The translations under genes were made by a program, and so were the position numbers. From Desulfuromonadaceae bacterium (GTDB lineage Bacteria > Desulfobacterota > Desulfuromonadia > Geobacterales > Pseudopelobacteraceae), in contig JAQTZV010000013.1 in the NCBI GenBank assembly GCA_028687585.1, positions 62,001 through 126,000 on the forward strand: a stretch of 64,000 nt of DNA, given 5' to 3'. Below the pieces are notes generated by a model. That model ran no database searches. It saw only the letters and a program-made list of their open reading frames with translations, and was not told the DNA's origin. Within the stretch, counting starts at the first letter, position 1. Each line of letters starts with the position of its first letter. This document shows, piece by piece, positions 42,392 to 51,363 of this stretch.

Positions 42392-43426
42392 TTACGCATG
42401 CACAAACGGCACGTAACTTTCTAAATCACCCCGCAGATGCCGTGCCAGCAACCTGGCCTGCAAGTGCGGCAACAGCCCGATGGGCGACTTCTCCGCTAAC
42501 AGCGGATGATCCACCTCCTCCTGCTTACGCTTCTGATAAGACGCAACTACCTCCTTGCGCCCCTTTTCATTCAAATATACCGCACCACCGGGGCGTGGTT
42601 CAAAATGCTCAATCGTTACCTGTTTGCGGTTGATAAGCGTAATTGCCAACCGATCAGCCAGAAAGGAGCGGAATTCCTTCATCAGATCAAGCCCCAACGA
42701 TGGCCTCCCCGGCCTGGGTACATGCAAAAAGCCCATCTGCGGATCGAGCCCGACACCCTCCAGAGCACTGATGCAATCATTCAACAGCAACGTGTAGAGG
42801 AACGAGATCAAAGCGTTGACCGGATCAAGTGGCGGGCGGCGATTGCGCCCGTTCATCGGGAGAGTATCCCGCTCCGCCGGTTTCATCATCAACGTAAATA
42901 CATCGAAATAGGCGGCGGCAGCCTCCCCTTCCAGGCCGCGCACATGATCGGCATCACGGGGTGTTTTCAAATGGAACAAAGCATTCGCCTGAACGTCTGC
43001 AGATTTGCGGAGCAGCTTTTCTTCTGCGGGATCGGCTGCCTCTCGGGCGCTTCGCATGAGGACATTACGAGCGTTCTTCACCTTTCCGGCGGTCATGCTG
43101 GCGGCAATTGCCGTATTTTTCGTTTCATCCTGTACGGTCTTGTACTGCTCTTGTCTCAGCAGGACATTGCCGCTGGTTTTGCCCACCATTCGGCATTTGA
43201 AGCGGCCATTGCGGTCAAGGATCACCACGGCACGACCATCGTCGCCGCATTTGCCGAGGAAAAACGGGCTGATCATAACATTGCCCATGGTCACAATGGA
43301 ACCAAGATGGTGGAGCGGCACCTGGAGTTTCAGTTCGCCGCCCACTTCCACCCGTACGGTTTCATGATCCAGTGACAGATATGCACCCTGAGTCATAACA
43401 TAGAGCGTGTTGAGGAGTTGTTTCAT
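42392..43426 (-). CDS. cas1: CRISPR integrase Cas1 (type I-C)
   Basis: 344 residues. It integrates protospacers at the leader-repeat junction. Metal-binding residues expected for Cas1 are visible as E166 (RGLEGEAAAAYF), H235 (MGFLHVPRPG) and D247 (LGLDLMKEF). The N-terminal beta domain opens KQLLNTLYVMTQGAYLSLDH. GAAAAGGAGTAAGTC is the ribosome-binding site. It starts three bases after cas4 and is followed by 122 bp before cas2. Confidence 0.97.
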   Translation of the reverse strand: MKQLLNTLYVMTQGAYLSLDHETVRVEVGGELKLQVPLHHLGSIVTMGNVMISPFFLGKCGDDGRAVVILDRNGRFKCRMVGKTSGNVLLRQEQYKTVQDETKNTAIAASMTAGKVKNARNVLMRSAREAADPAEEKLLRKSADVQANALFHLKTPRDADHVRGLEGEAAAAYFDVFTLMMKPAERDTLPMNGRNRRPPLDPVNALISFLYTLLLNDCISALEGVGLDPQMGFLHVPRPGRPSLGLDLMKEFRSFLADRLAITLINRKQVTIEHFEPRPGGAVYLNEKGRKEVVASYQKRKQEEVDHPLLAEKSPIGLLPHLQARLLARHLRGDLESYVPFVHA

Positions 43427-43429
43427 GAC

Positions 43430-44050
43430 TTACTCCTTTTCAAACAGTTTTCCGGCTACCCGATTAAACCGCTGCCGTTCAGCAACTATAGAGGGCATAC
43501 ACGATTCTTTCAGGGAACAATCATCGCAACGCTTGTCATTCACCGGCGGCGGCACGATCCGCATTTTCAACATCTCTACCACGGCTGATGCCACATCTTC
43601 CACCTGTTGACGCATGGTATCGGTAAAGACGACCTCACGTCGTTCCTGCGAACCGTGCCAGAAAATGGCTCCTTTCGGCACGGAAACAGCAAACATTTCC
43701 TCAAGACAGAGAGCCTGGGCGCAGAGTTGGATGGTCTCAGGATTTCCTTTGCGATGCTTCCCCGTTTTGTACTCAACCGGAAAGGGGCAATCACCGTCAA
43801 ACTCCACCAGATCAGCCTTACCGGTTAAATTCAACCGACGTGACCAGACTGGCAGGGAGCGTTCCATCCGTACACCGGCCAATTCGTGGGAAGAATCATC
43901 ATGCACATGCTCATGCACGTCTCGTCCCCGCATGGTGTACAGGTTTTCGTCCCAAACCCTTTCCACATGAATCAGGGCGCACTGGCGCGGGCAGTAGGCA
44001 TAGTGTTCCAGGGCGGAGAGCATGATGGGATCGTTGGGCTCAGGCGTCAT
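43430..44050 (-). CDS. cas4: Cas4 exonuclease
   Basis: 206 residues from ATG at 44050, one base after the stop of the RhuM-like gene. RecB-like nuclease motifs: ADLVEFDG and VEYKTGKH. The iron-sulfur ligands are the N-terminal YCPRQC and the C-terminal CDDCSLKESC. Cas4 trims prespacer ends and helps select the PAM. The tight coupling with the RhuM-like gene means both are read from one mRNA. Confidence 0.95.
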   Translation of the reverse strand: MTPEPNDPIMLSALEHYAYCPRQCALIHVERVWDENLYTMRGRDVHEHVHDDSSHELAGVRMERSLPVWSRRLNLTGKADLVEFDGDCPFPVEYKTGKHRKGNPETIQLCAQALCLEEMFAVSVPKGAIFWHGSQERREVVFTDTMRQQVEDVASAVVEMLKMRIVPPPVNDKRCDDCSLKESCMPSIVAERQRFNRVAGKLFEKE

Positions 44051-44051
44051 G

Positions 44052-45092
44052 TTATTTTCCGGACTTTCGTTTCGCTTCAATCTGTTTTGCTGCTTCCAGA
44101 AAATCACGGTCAACAGGACGCGGCTGAGAATCGATCAACGTGCGATACCGATCATATTCATATTCCGCCTTTGTCTTTGCCGTTTCAGCGGAAATAGTAC
44201 CGGCATGATCCAGCAGTTCGTGCTCCGAGAGCTTCAAAAAATCGTCCAGCTTTGCAATCCAGTCGCGCATTGTCATGACTTTACGTCTGAGCGCCTGGAG
44301 TTCCGCAAATTCAATGTAAGCGTTGACAATGCGGTTCAACGAATAGAGTTCATCTTCAGTCAGATAGTTTTTGGCAATGGCGACATCATCTTTCCGCACA
44401 ATGCCACCGGGGCGCATAGAGATGAGCCCCATGTGCGGCTTGGCGGAATCCGCCCGCTGATAGATCACCTCTGCCGCCGTCTGGCCGTGGCAGGCCCAGT
44501 GCATCTTGTTCTGCACCGTGGCAAAGAATTGCTGCGTCATCTCGGTATTCGGCGAATAGTCGACGCTGGTTGCATAGATATCAAGCACTTTCTGATAAAA
44601 ACGCCGCTCGGAAGAACGGATATCCCGAATCCGCTCCAGCTGTTCATCGAAGTAATCTTTCTGCCCCTTGCCCGGCGGATTTTTCAGGCGTTCGTCATCC
44701 ATGGTGAAGCCCTTGACGATATACTCCCTCAACCGCTGGGTAGCCCAGATACGGAACTGGGTGCCACGATGAGACTTCACCCGGTAGCCGACAGAGATTA
44801 TGACGTCGAGGTTGTAATAGCTGACTTTACGTCGAACCTGCCGCCTCCCCTCATCCTGAACTACCGAGGATTCCTCGGCAGTTCCCTCCGGAGTCAACTC
44901 ACCTTCCTTGTAAATGTTGCGGATGTGAAGACCAATGGTATCAGTGTCCTTGTCGAACAATTCGCCCATCTGTTTCTGGGTCAGCCAGACGGTTTCGTCC
45001 TGCATTCGTACTTCAATTCTGGTGCGCCCGTCCTCGGTCTGGTAGAGGATGAAATCACCGGTGGATGGTGTCATGGCGTTCTGTTTTTTCAT
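44052..45092 (-). CDS. RhuM-family protein inside the cas operon
   Basis: 346 residues. The N-terminal part looks like a winged-helix/HTH module (ETVWLTQKQMGELFDKDTDT, then IGLHIRNIY), followed by the family core YYNLDVIISVGYRVKSHRGT and FRIWATQRLREYIVKGF, and a C-terminal half ending in a basic helix (KQIEAKRKSGK). RhuM was named from a Salmonella pathogenicity island; its biochemical function is unknown, and relatives often sit in phage, restriction and defence loci. Here it separates cas7c from cas4, is in the same orientation, and ends one base before the cas4 start. The 119 bp upstream contain two REPs. Confidence 0.85.
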   Translation of the reverse strand: MKKQNAMTPSTGDFILYQTEDGRTRIEVRMQDETVWLTQKQMGELFDKDTDTIGLHIRNIYKEGELTPEGTAEESSVVQDEGRRQVRRKVSYYNLDVIISVGYRVKSHRGTQFRIWATQRLREYIVKGFTMDDERLKNPPGKGQKDYFDEQLERIRDIRSSERRFYQKVLDIYATSVDYSPNTEMTQQFFATVQNKMHWACHGQTAAEVIYQRADSAKPHMGLISMRPGGIVRKDDVAIAKNYLTEDELYSLNRIVNAYIEFAELQALRRKVMTMRDWIAKLDDFLKLSEHELLDHAGTISAETAKTKAEYEYDRYRTLIDSQPRPVDRDFLEAAKQIEAKRKSGK

Positions 45093-45105
45093 GTCAAAGG
45101 CCTTT

Positions 45106-45200
45106 GTAGGGGCGCTGCTTGCCGCGCCCGCCTATAGTTTATCCCCGTGTTTCCGCCCTTATTTTCCGGCTTTGCGTAGGGGCGAACCTTGTGTTCGCCC
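45106..45200 (+). repeat. Two REP elements between cas7c and the RhuM-like gene
   Basis: GTAG plus GGGCGC/GCGCCC stem at 45106-45129, and GTAG plus GGGCGAA/TTCGCCC stem at 45176-45200, both in the same orientation. They fill most of the gap between the two genes. Confidence 0.85.
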
Positions 45201-45211
45201 TGATTTGGATT

Positions 45212-46084
45212 TCAATACACCGCCTCTTCCGGCCAGACCTTTACTTCAATGCCAGTTGGCAGTTGCTCTTTGTTCACCTCAATCTGGTAATCAGCCTTGC
45301 TGCGGGGCAAATCGGAATTTTTCTTTACCGTCACCCGTTCAAACAACCTGCCGGAAAGTTCGTTCCCCAAATGACTGGAATGCTTGAAAATTACCAGCTT
45401 ACGTGGGTTCATTTCGCCCCGAGCGGCTGCCCGGTCGTGCTCAAAAGCGTTGACAAGTGACTTCCAGAGCAATGTAAGATCTTCTTCGGAAAATTTTGTT
45501 TTAGCGGCATCAACGGCTGATACGAAACCATGCATCCGGTAAAGCGCATAGGGGACGGTGGTTTTCCTGCCGAAGGTGGAGGCATATTCCCGGCCCTCCT
45601 GTTTTTTTGAATCTTCAACTGTCGTAACTGCACAACGTGTGATTGAATGTTCTGCTTGGAATATGCGGTCTTCGGAACGAGAAAAAGTTAACTGTACCGG
45701 CCCTCTGATCGTTCCGGCACCTTTATCACCCGTAGCAAGGACGGCTCCGAAAGTCCTGATATCATAATACCTGTCAGCCAAATTGCCTTGACGTTCAGGG
45801 ATATTCCCGCCAGAGGCGGAATCTATAACCGTATTCAATACCTGGCCTTGGCGAATAAAAATGTCAAAACGATCTTCAGGGACGTATTTATCAATCTGCT
45901 TTGATTTTTCCAGCATCACATAGTTCCTGATCTTGCGCTTGATACAGACATCGGTAACCAGACCTTTCTGATCCTCCGCATCAACCCTGGGAAGATTTAC
46001 CTGGTCCGGGTCACCATTGGGATTGCCGTCCTTGACGTCGAAGAAAAATACAAAGTCATACCGGTTTTTGATTGCGTCACTCAT
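45212..46084 (-). CDS. cas7c: Cascade backbone protein Cas7 (type I-C, Csd2)
   Basis: 290 residues. It opens with the family motif YDFVFFFDVKDGNPNGDPD, and later has DIRTFGAVLATGDKGAGTIR and GPVQLTFSRS. Multiple copies coat the crRNA spacer in the I-C effector. AAGGAG precedes the ATG, and it follows cas8c after 15 bp. The next gene in the operon is the RhuM-like gene, not cas4 as in standard I-C loci. Confidence 0.96.
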   Translation of the reverse strand: MSDAIKNRYDFVFFFDVKDGNPNGDPDQVNLPRVDAEDQKGLVTDVCIKRKIRNYVMLEKSKQIDKYVPEDRFDIFIRQGQVLNTVIDSASGGNIPERQGNLADRYYDIRTFGAVLATGDKGAGTIRGPVQLTFSRSEDRIFQAEHSITRCAVTTVEDSKKQEGREYASTFGRKTTVPYALYRMHGFVSAVDAAKTKFSEEDLTLLWKSLVNAFEHDRAAARGEMNPRKLVIFKHSSHLGNELSGRLFERVTVKKNSDLPRSKADYQIEVNKEQLPTGIEVKVWPEEAVY

Positions 46085-46099
46085 GGTTTCATTTCTCCT

Positions 46100-47884
46100 T
46101 TATTTGTTGTTTGATCCCGCAAACTGGGCCTGTTTTTGATGATAATATCCAATGGCGAATTGCCCCTGTTCTTCCAATAGAAACTGTTGTGGAAACTTCA
46201 GAATATCAATCTCCCCGCACAACGTTTGCAACTCCTTGTCAAGATTGACGGCTGTACCCGGTTGTTCGCTCTTCAGCTTGGTCAGGTGCTTGGAATTCAG
46301 GTTGAACAATCTGCCAAACGCTGCCGCCGGTGTTGTCATGGCATAGGTGAAATACTTCTCCCTGATGCCGGCATTTCTGTCTCCGAGAGCCTTGTACTGG
46401 ATATGTTCCAGCTTCGCAAAAATCTGACCGCAGATGTAGGCTATCGGTTTTTTTCCTTCAACATCATTTTCCATAATCATCGAGCCACCCCCTTTAGTAT
46501 TTCGATTCAAAATCAGTTTAATGAGCGACGCACGTTCCGCGCTAACGTCATAACGTGCTCGCTGAAGTGCCTTTGACAGAATCAATATCGGGATTGTCGC
46601 CTTGTGCAAAGCAGCTTTCCAAAGCGCTACTGCGACCCGCGCAGTTGCGGCGTCTTCCTTGTCATATTCGTAGGTGCCATCGCTCTTCATACGCTGCCGC
46701 TGGCAACTTCGCGCCAATGAGTATAACGAAGCGTAATTGGTGTGTATCTTCTTCAAGTCAAAGTCATATTTTCCAATGGCGATATCTCTGAACCATTGAG
46801 CAACAGATATCCGGAATTCACCAAGGCTGGTTTCAATCCAGTCCCGCACGGCAATTCGTGCCGCAGCGCCGGAGAGTGTGCATGAATAAAAGCGCTCCGG
46901 TTCCAGATAGCGGGCAGCCGTTACTTTTCCTGAAACCAATGATTCAAGCATGATGGCAACTTCAGCGGCAGAGGGCGTATCAAGCAGATCAATTTCATCC
47001 AACGCCTGATTGTTGCGGGTCCAGAAAACCATGGCGGTATCCGAACCGAAATTTCTCCGATTGGTATAGCGAAACTGTGGCTTTGATTTCCCTTTCTTAT
47101 CCGTTACAGATACTTCATTCCCTGAGGACAGGAGCCAATTGAGACCTTCGACATAAGTTTTCGCGCAGTTGGTACAAATTGATGAATTGTTATTTCCTTT
47201 CAGCTCATACGACTCAAAGGCATTTTCATTATAGGAAACAAGTGCACATCCAGCCGTTTGCCCATCCGGTACTTTTTTGATCATGCCATGTGGAATGTCT
47301 TCAACCGGGTAATCTGTTTTGCCGCAGATGGAGCACTTCTTCGAACTTGCGGCCAATTGTTCCCGTTGTGTGGCCTCATACATGTCAATGACGGCCTGAA
47401 GAACGGTATGTTTCTCATGTACCCGTGACGATTCGGAATGAAGTCTGAAGCCTATATTACCGACAAGCCTCTTTTTAACTTTCTTGTCATCAGTTGCAGA
47501 GAGCGCTTCGAATTCTGCCAGAGCCTTATTAATTCCGGTCTCGTTGTTCTCGTAAAAAGCGATTACCGGTGCCAGTTCGTCCATGGTTTTGTAGAGTGCA
47601 ATCTTCTCCAGAAACAATTGATGCTTCTTTTTCGACGCATTACCACCAAAACAAAGAACCTCCTCCGGCTTGTCCAGTAAAAGCCGTGCTTTCCCTTTTT
47701 TAGCCGTAATCGCCTCTGCAGGGGTTGGCTTGTCTTCAACAAGTTGCAGACCGTGAAAAAAACCCTCCGGAGTAATCACCAATTCCATCGAAATGGTTTC
47801 ATCCTTCAATGCGTCATGAACCCAGGCATTATACCCCTTGCCAGCCCTCAACGATTTTCCTAGATCACTCAATTCCTTGATCAT
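46100..47884 (-). CDS. cas8c: Cascade large subunit Cas8c (Csd1)
   Basis: 594 residues. It opens MIKELSDLGKSLRAGKGY, as is usual for Csd1, and has the CSICGKTDYP and CTNCAKTYVEGLNWLL cysteine pairs, then FWTRNN and the C-terminal FAKLEHIQYKALGDRN. It recognises the PAM and the target strand. An internal start for a small subunit (Cas11c) has been described in other I-C systems; a candidate was not pinned down here. The start overlaps the cas5c stop (ATGA). Confidence 0.95.
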   Translation of the reverse strand: MIKELSDLGKSLRAGKGYNAWVHDALKDETISMELVITPEGFFHGLQLVEDKPTPAEAITAKKGKARLLLDKPEEVLCFGGNASKKKHQLFLEKIALYKTMDELAPVIAFYENNETGINKALAEFEALSATDDKKVKKRLVGNIGFRLHSESSRVHEKHTVLQAVIDMYEATQREQLAASSKKCSICGKTDYPVEDIPHGMIKKVPDGQTAGCALVSYNENAFESYELKGNNNSSICTNCAKTYVEGLNWLLSSGNEVSVTDKKGKSKPQFRYTNRRNFGSDTAMVFWTRNNQALDEIDLLDTPSAAEVAIMLESLVSGKVTAARYLEPERFYSCTLSGAAARIAVRDWIETSLGEFRISVAQWFRDIAIGKYDFDLKKIHTNYASLYSLARSCQRQRMKSDGTYEYDKEDAATARVAVALWKAALHKATIPILILSKALQRARYDVSAERASLIKLILNRNTKGGGSMIMENDVEGKKPIAYICGQIFAKLEHIQYKALGDRNAGIREKYFTYAMTTPAAAFGRLFNLNSKHLTKLKSEQPGTAVNLDKELQTLCGEIDILKFPQQFLLEEQGQFAIGYYHQKQAQFAGSNNK

Positions 47885-48606
47885 ACGGCCTCCTCTTCCT
47901 GCCGGTTGAACTCATAAATGGCAGAAGAGACTTCACTTCCTAGCGGTGGCCGCATATGCGAAGAACGGATCATCTGGTCATTTTCCGGCACTTCACAGTT
48001 CAGCACTCCGTCGCGGATGACCGCCTCAAAAAAGAGCGGTTGGGGTTTACCTGCGTTGTCATAGAAGATATCGAACAGCATGCTGCCGATGGGGATGGTT
48101 TCCTGTATGGGCTGTTCATTCCCTTCCGGCGACATGAACTCGGCGGAAAATTCGCGAGTACCCAGATATGGCCTGCGCCAGCACTGCCCCTTTTTAACAC
48201 GCCGGGGAAAGAGCCCTTCCCTCTTCTCCGTCATGCCGACATATTTCTCATACATCCGCTTGTCGGTGGCATTGTTCATATAAATCGACGCCTCAATGAT
48301 ATATGCCACATTCCGCAACAACACACTGTTGCGCTGCGCCCGTTTTTCCTCAACAACAATCGGATTACGTCCCTGTTTGGAATTGATTTCATTGCGCTTG
48401 ATAGACATGAAACGAACCGGATTCAGCACAATAATCCGCCTGACATACCACTGAAATTCCGGCTTCCAGAGGATCGAATCCAGCACGCCACGCGCCGCCG
48501 ACGGCGTCATGCAGGGGTAGGTCATCCTCTCAACCTTAAGGTCGGGTCTGGTAAAACAGGCATAGTCGCCTGTCACCTTCACCCGTACTACTCGATCATC
48601 GAGCAT
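47881..48606 (-). CDS. cas5c: Cas5c, crRNA-processing endonuclease (type I-C)
   Basis: 241 residues from ATG at 48606, preceded by AAGGAGG at good spacing. An upstream GTG at 48624 overlaps the cas3 stop as GTGA and is an alternative. In I-C, Cas5c replaces Cas6 and cuts the repeat at the base of its stem. The family pattern VRVKVTGDYACFTRPDLKVE, then YPCMTPSAARGVLDSILWKP and the later RRVKKGQCWRRPYLG are present. It shares a four-base overlap with cas8c. Confidence 0.96.
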   Translation of the reverse strand: MLDDRVVRVKVTGDYACFTRPDLKVERMTYPCMTPSAARGVLDSILWKPEFQWYVRRIIVLNPVRFMSIKRNEINSKQGRNPIVVEEKRAQRNSVLLRNVAYIIEASIYMNNATDKRMYEKYVGMTEKREGLFPRRVKKGQCWRRPYLGTREFSAEFMSPEGNEQPIQETIPIGSMLFDIFYDNAGKPQPLFFEAVIRDGVLNCEVPENDQMIRSSHMRPPLGSEVSSAIYEFNRQEEEAV

Positions 48607-48620
48607 ATACGCCTCCTTGA

Positions 48621-50801
48621 TCACACCACATACTTATCCACCTCCATTGGAGCCACGGAAATACCAGTGGCCGGGTCATAGTTGCCGTACCAGATTTTAA
48701 AACCGTGGGGTGACGTCTTAACATCCCCCCTGTTTTGAAAAATAAAATTCTCATAGGCCTGCACCGTGAATGGCTGCATTGCGCGGTAATCGTCGCGGGA
48801 CAGGTATTCCTTGTATTGCAGCGAATGCAGCAACTGCCTGCTTTCGTCGTTGTAGTTGTAGATAAACAGCCCCTCGGAGTGATCGTCCAGATAGCGGTAA
48901 CTGTCATTCACGGTCTCAAAATTGAACTCCTTGCGGGCGTTGTTTATTCCTTGCTGTTTTGTCTGGTCGATATAGAGCGCAAAGACACTGGCGTAGTATT
49001 TTTCAAATACGTTATGGCTGTAGAGCTGTTCAATGTCGTTTTGAAGCAACTCCGCCGCGTACCCGGCACAAGCCTGGTAGGTTTTATTGGGGTATCTGGC
49101 GTCCTGCAAAACAAACAGGAAAACATTGCCGAAGCCATCCATTTCACCTTCCCTGTTACAGCGCCCGGCAGATTGAATGATCGCCTCCAGCGGAGCCAGC
49201 GCCCGAAACACTAGTGGAAAATCAAAATCTACCCCGGCTTCGATAAGTTGTGTCGAGACCACCAAGATTTTTTTCTTCGAGTCAAGACCAGCCTTGATGT
49301 CTTTGATTGTCTTCTTTCGATGAACTGGGCACATGGCAGTCGACAGGTGATATTTTGCTTCCCACTTCTCGTCGGATTCCATGAGTTTGAAAAACTCCAG
49401 CGCATCCTTCTTGGTGTTGAAAATAACCAGCGCCGATTGATGATGTTCAACTACCGCATCAGTCAACCGGCTAAATGATGTGGGAGCAAGATCATCCAGC
49501 AGGTGGTAGGTCACTCGTTTGGTTTTGTCATACAAAATGCCGGGTTCTTCGATGAGTGGCATGATCGTGGTAATGCCATTAAAACCGGGGCGTTTCTCAT
49601 AGGCCGGCTGGGTAGCTGTGCAGAACAAGAACGATGTCCGCATGACGGCCTGAACATCATTCAGAATGCCTAGGGTGGGGAGGACGATCTCTTTTGGAAT
49701 GGTCTGCACCTCATCGAAGATGACGACCGACTCGGCTATATTATGAATTTTGCGACACTTGGAAGGTTTGTTACTGAACAGCGATTCAAAGAACTGCACC
49801 GTTGTGGTGACAATCACCGGAAAGTCCCAATTCTCAAAAGCGAGCTGTTTTCTTTTTTGTTCGGTGGAATAATCCTCGTTTTTGTCGGTGGCGGTTTTCT
49901 GCCCTTCGTTGTAACTGGAGTGGTGTTCAAGAATCCACTCTTCACCGAAGATCTTTTTGAGTTCGCGGGCAGTCTGGTCAATGATACTAATGTACGGCAG
50001 GACAATAATGATGCGTTTGAGCCGGTTTTGTTTTGCATGACGTAACGCCCACGACAGCGAGGTCAGTGTTTTACCCATGCCAGTGGGCAATGCCAGCGAG
50101 TAACAGCCAGTGGGGAGCAACGCTTTGGCAAGAGACTGGTCACGCGCCATATTGCGGAGCTGATTGATTTCGCCAACTTTCGATTTGGCTGCGAACTCCT
50201 CTTCAAGTTTGTCGAGCATGAAATCAATCGGCAATGTCCGATCCGGTCGCAATACCGATTTTTCCGAATCAAAATGTTCTTCCGTGGAAAGCCAATCACT
50301 GTCAGTTAGCGAGCTGAAAAGATAGCGAATGAAAAGCTCCCTCTTGAATCCATCCGTATCTAATTTGAGTTGCGGCAACACAAGGGAGGCTTCGTTAAGG
50401 CCGTTGTCAGCAAGAAAAGCACTTATTACTTCATCAAAGCCTGCCACGTTATCATGAAGATAAGGATTTACGTCACTTTTCCAAGCAGCTTTATCAGGTA
50501 AGCCCTTATGATGTCCATCAATCGCAATTGAAGCATCGCTGTGCTTCAGCTTGCCAGCAAAACCAGCACCCCAGGATGCATGTGGAACACTGCCACGCCG
50601 TCCGCCATTTTCAAGATAATTCTGGAATTCAAGTTGGTATTTGCCAAGGTCATGGACTAGCCCAGACAATTTGAACAGGGGCCTATATTCTTCCTGACAG
50701 GCAAAGGATTCAGCAAACCGTGCTGTTTCTCGCAAATGTTTAGCCAGCAAATGCTTGTCGTTATTCCCATTTTCCGAATGAGCAAAATATTCCCTCTTCA
50801 T
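48621..50801 (-). CDS. cas3: CRISPR nuclease-helicase Cas3 (type I-C)
   Basis: 726 residues from ATG at 50801 with GGAG five bases upstream; a longer frame start at 50840 is disfavoured. The HD nuclease domain is N-terminal (H8 in YFAHSE; H50-D51 in GLVHDLGKY; DGHHKGLP). The helicase follows: Walker A ALPTGMGKTLTSLSWAL, DEVQ box VVIFDEVQTIP, FCTATQPAY and motif VI QSAGRCNREGEMDG. It is recruited by Cascade and degrades the target processively. It is the first gene of the operon cas3-cas5c-cas8c-cas7c-rhuM-cas4-cas1-cas2. Confidence 0.96.
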   Translation of the reverse strand: MKREYFAHSENGNNDKHLLAKHLRETARFAESFACQEEYRPLFKLSGLVHDLGKYQLEFQNYLENGGRRGSVPHASWGAGFAGKLKHSDASIAIDGHHKGLPDKAAWKSDVNPYLHDNVAGFDEVISAFLADNGLNEASLVLPQLKLDTDGFKRELFIRYLFSSLTDSDWLSTEEHFDSEKSVLRPDRTLPIDFMLDKLEEEFAAKSKVGEINQLRNMARDQSLAKALLPTGCYSLALPTGMGKTLTSLSWALRHAKQNRLKRIIIVLPYISIIDQTARELKKIFGEEWILEHHSSYNEGQKTATDKNEDYSTEQKRKQLAFENWDFPVIVTTTVQFFESLFSNKPSKCRKIHNIAESVVIFDEVQTIPKEIVLPTLGILNDVQAVMRTSFLFCTATQPAYEKRPGFNGITTIMPLIEEPGILYDKTKRVTYHLLDDLAPTSFSRLTDAVVEHHQSALVIFNTKKDALEFFKLMESDEKWEAKYHLSTAMCPVHRKKTIKDIKAGLDSKKKILVVSTQLIEAGVDFDFPLVFRALAPLEAIIQSAGRCNREGEMDGFGNVFLFVLQDARYPNKTYQACAGYAAELLQNDIEQLYSHNVFEKYYASVFALYIDQTKQQGINNARKEFNFETVNDSYRYLDDHSEGLFIYNYNDESRQLLHSLQYKEYLSRDDYRAMQPFTVQAYENFIFQNRGDVKTSPHGFKIWYGNYDPATGISVAPMEVDKYVV

Positions 50802-50831
50802 AACCACTCCATTCACCTCCCCCTCAAACCT

Positions 50832-50937
50832 GGCGGCCACATGGGGCCGCCCCTAGGCAACACATCAACATCGGGCGCGGCAAGCAGCGCCCCTACGGAC
50901 AATCTCCAAACCGGGCGAACACAAGGTTCGCCCCTAC
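50832..50937 (-). repeat. Three REP elements upstream of cas3
   Basis: Minus-strand-oriented elements at 50832-50856 (variant GGGCGGCC/GGCCGCC stem), 50873-50896 (GGGCGC stem) and 50913-50937 (GGGCGAA stem), each ending CCCCTA on the plus strand. They lie between cas3 and the small CxxC protein gene. Confidence 0.83.
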
Positions 50938-50950
50938 GTGTCATTCCTCT

Positions 50951-51223
50951 TTACAGCCACTCCCCCTTCACTGTCGCCCCACACTCTGGACATACGCTCT
51001 TGCCATCCTCATCCGACTCTGGAAAATGCAACCCAGTATCGTCATCAATCGCAACATAGCGATAGGTATACAGAGTATTTTCACTCGCGAGACTTTCTTT
51101 AAGCACGCAATTCGGGCATTCCAGAAACTCCCGGTCATTGATAAACATCCCAAGCGCCTTTGCCTGCTTCTTGAGAGCTTGCAGTCTATTCGCTAATTTA
51201 TGCAAAGCATCAAACTCTGCCAT
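50951..51223 (-). CDS. Small two-CxxC protein upstream of cas3
   Basis: 90 residues. A helical N-terminus (MAEFDALHKLANRLQALKKQ) is followed by a zinc-ribbon-like part with ECPNC and VCPECGATVKGEWL, two CxxC pairs about 40 residues apart. GGGGG five bases before the ATG is a good ribosome-binding site. It lies directly upstream of cas3 on the same strand but is separated by REPs, so its link with CRISPR is only positional. Function unknown. Confidence 0.68.
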   Translation of the reverse strand: MAEFDALHKLANRLQALKKQAKALGMFINDREFLECPNCVLKESLASENTLYTYRYVAIDDDTGLHFPESDEDGKSVCPECGATVKGEWL

Positions 51224-51288
51224 ACAGACCCCCTACCCCTCTCCGCCTTCCCCCAATAACGCCAATAATCCATCCCACTCTCCAAACC

Positions 51289-51355
51289 GGGCGAATACAA
51301 GATTCGCCCCTACGTTCAAACGTCAACATCGGGCGAATACAAGATTCGCCCCTAC
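51289..51355 (-). repeat. Two REP elements downstream of the RAYT gene
   Basis: Two copies of GGGCGAATACAAGATTCGCC, each followed by CCTAC, at 51289-51313 and 51331-51355. Both are in minus orientation (GTAG on the minus strand) and nearly identical. Confidence 0.88.
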
Positions 51356-51363
51356 GGAATCAA

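Noticed and set aside
42506..43375. 289-codon plus-strand frame opposite cas1
   Set aside because: It is an antisense shadow: cas1 on the minus strand has all catalytic residues, and the plus-strand translation shows no domain.
44022..45137. 371-codon plus-strand frame opposite the RhuM-like gene
   Set aside because: Long but purely antisense to a recognised family member, with no ribosome-binding site and no recognisable domain.
46829..46850. GTTTCAATCCAGTCCCGCAC inside cas8c, similar to the CRISPR repeat start
   Set aside because: The 10-base match is in conserved coding sequence (IETSL), the stem does not follow, and such a match is not very unlikely in 64 kb.
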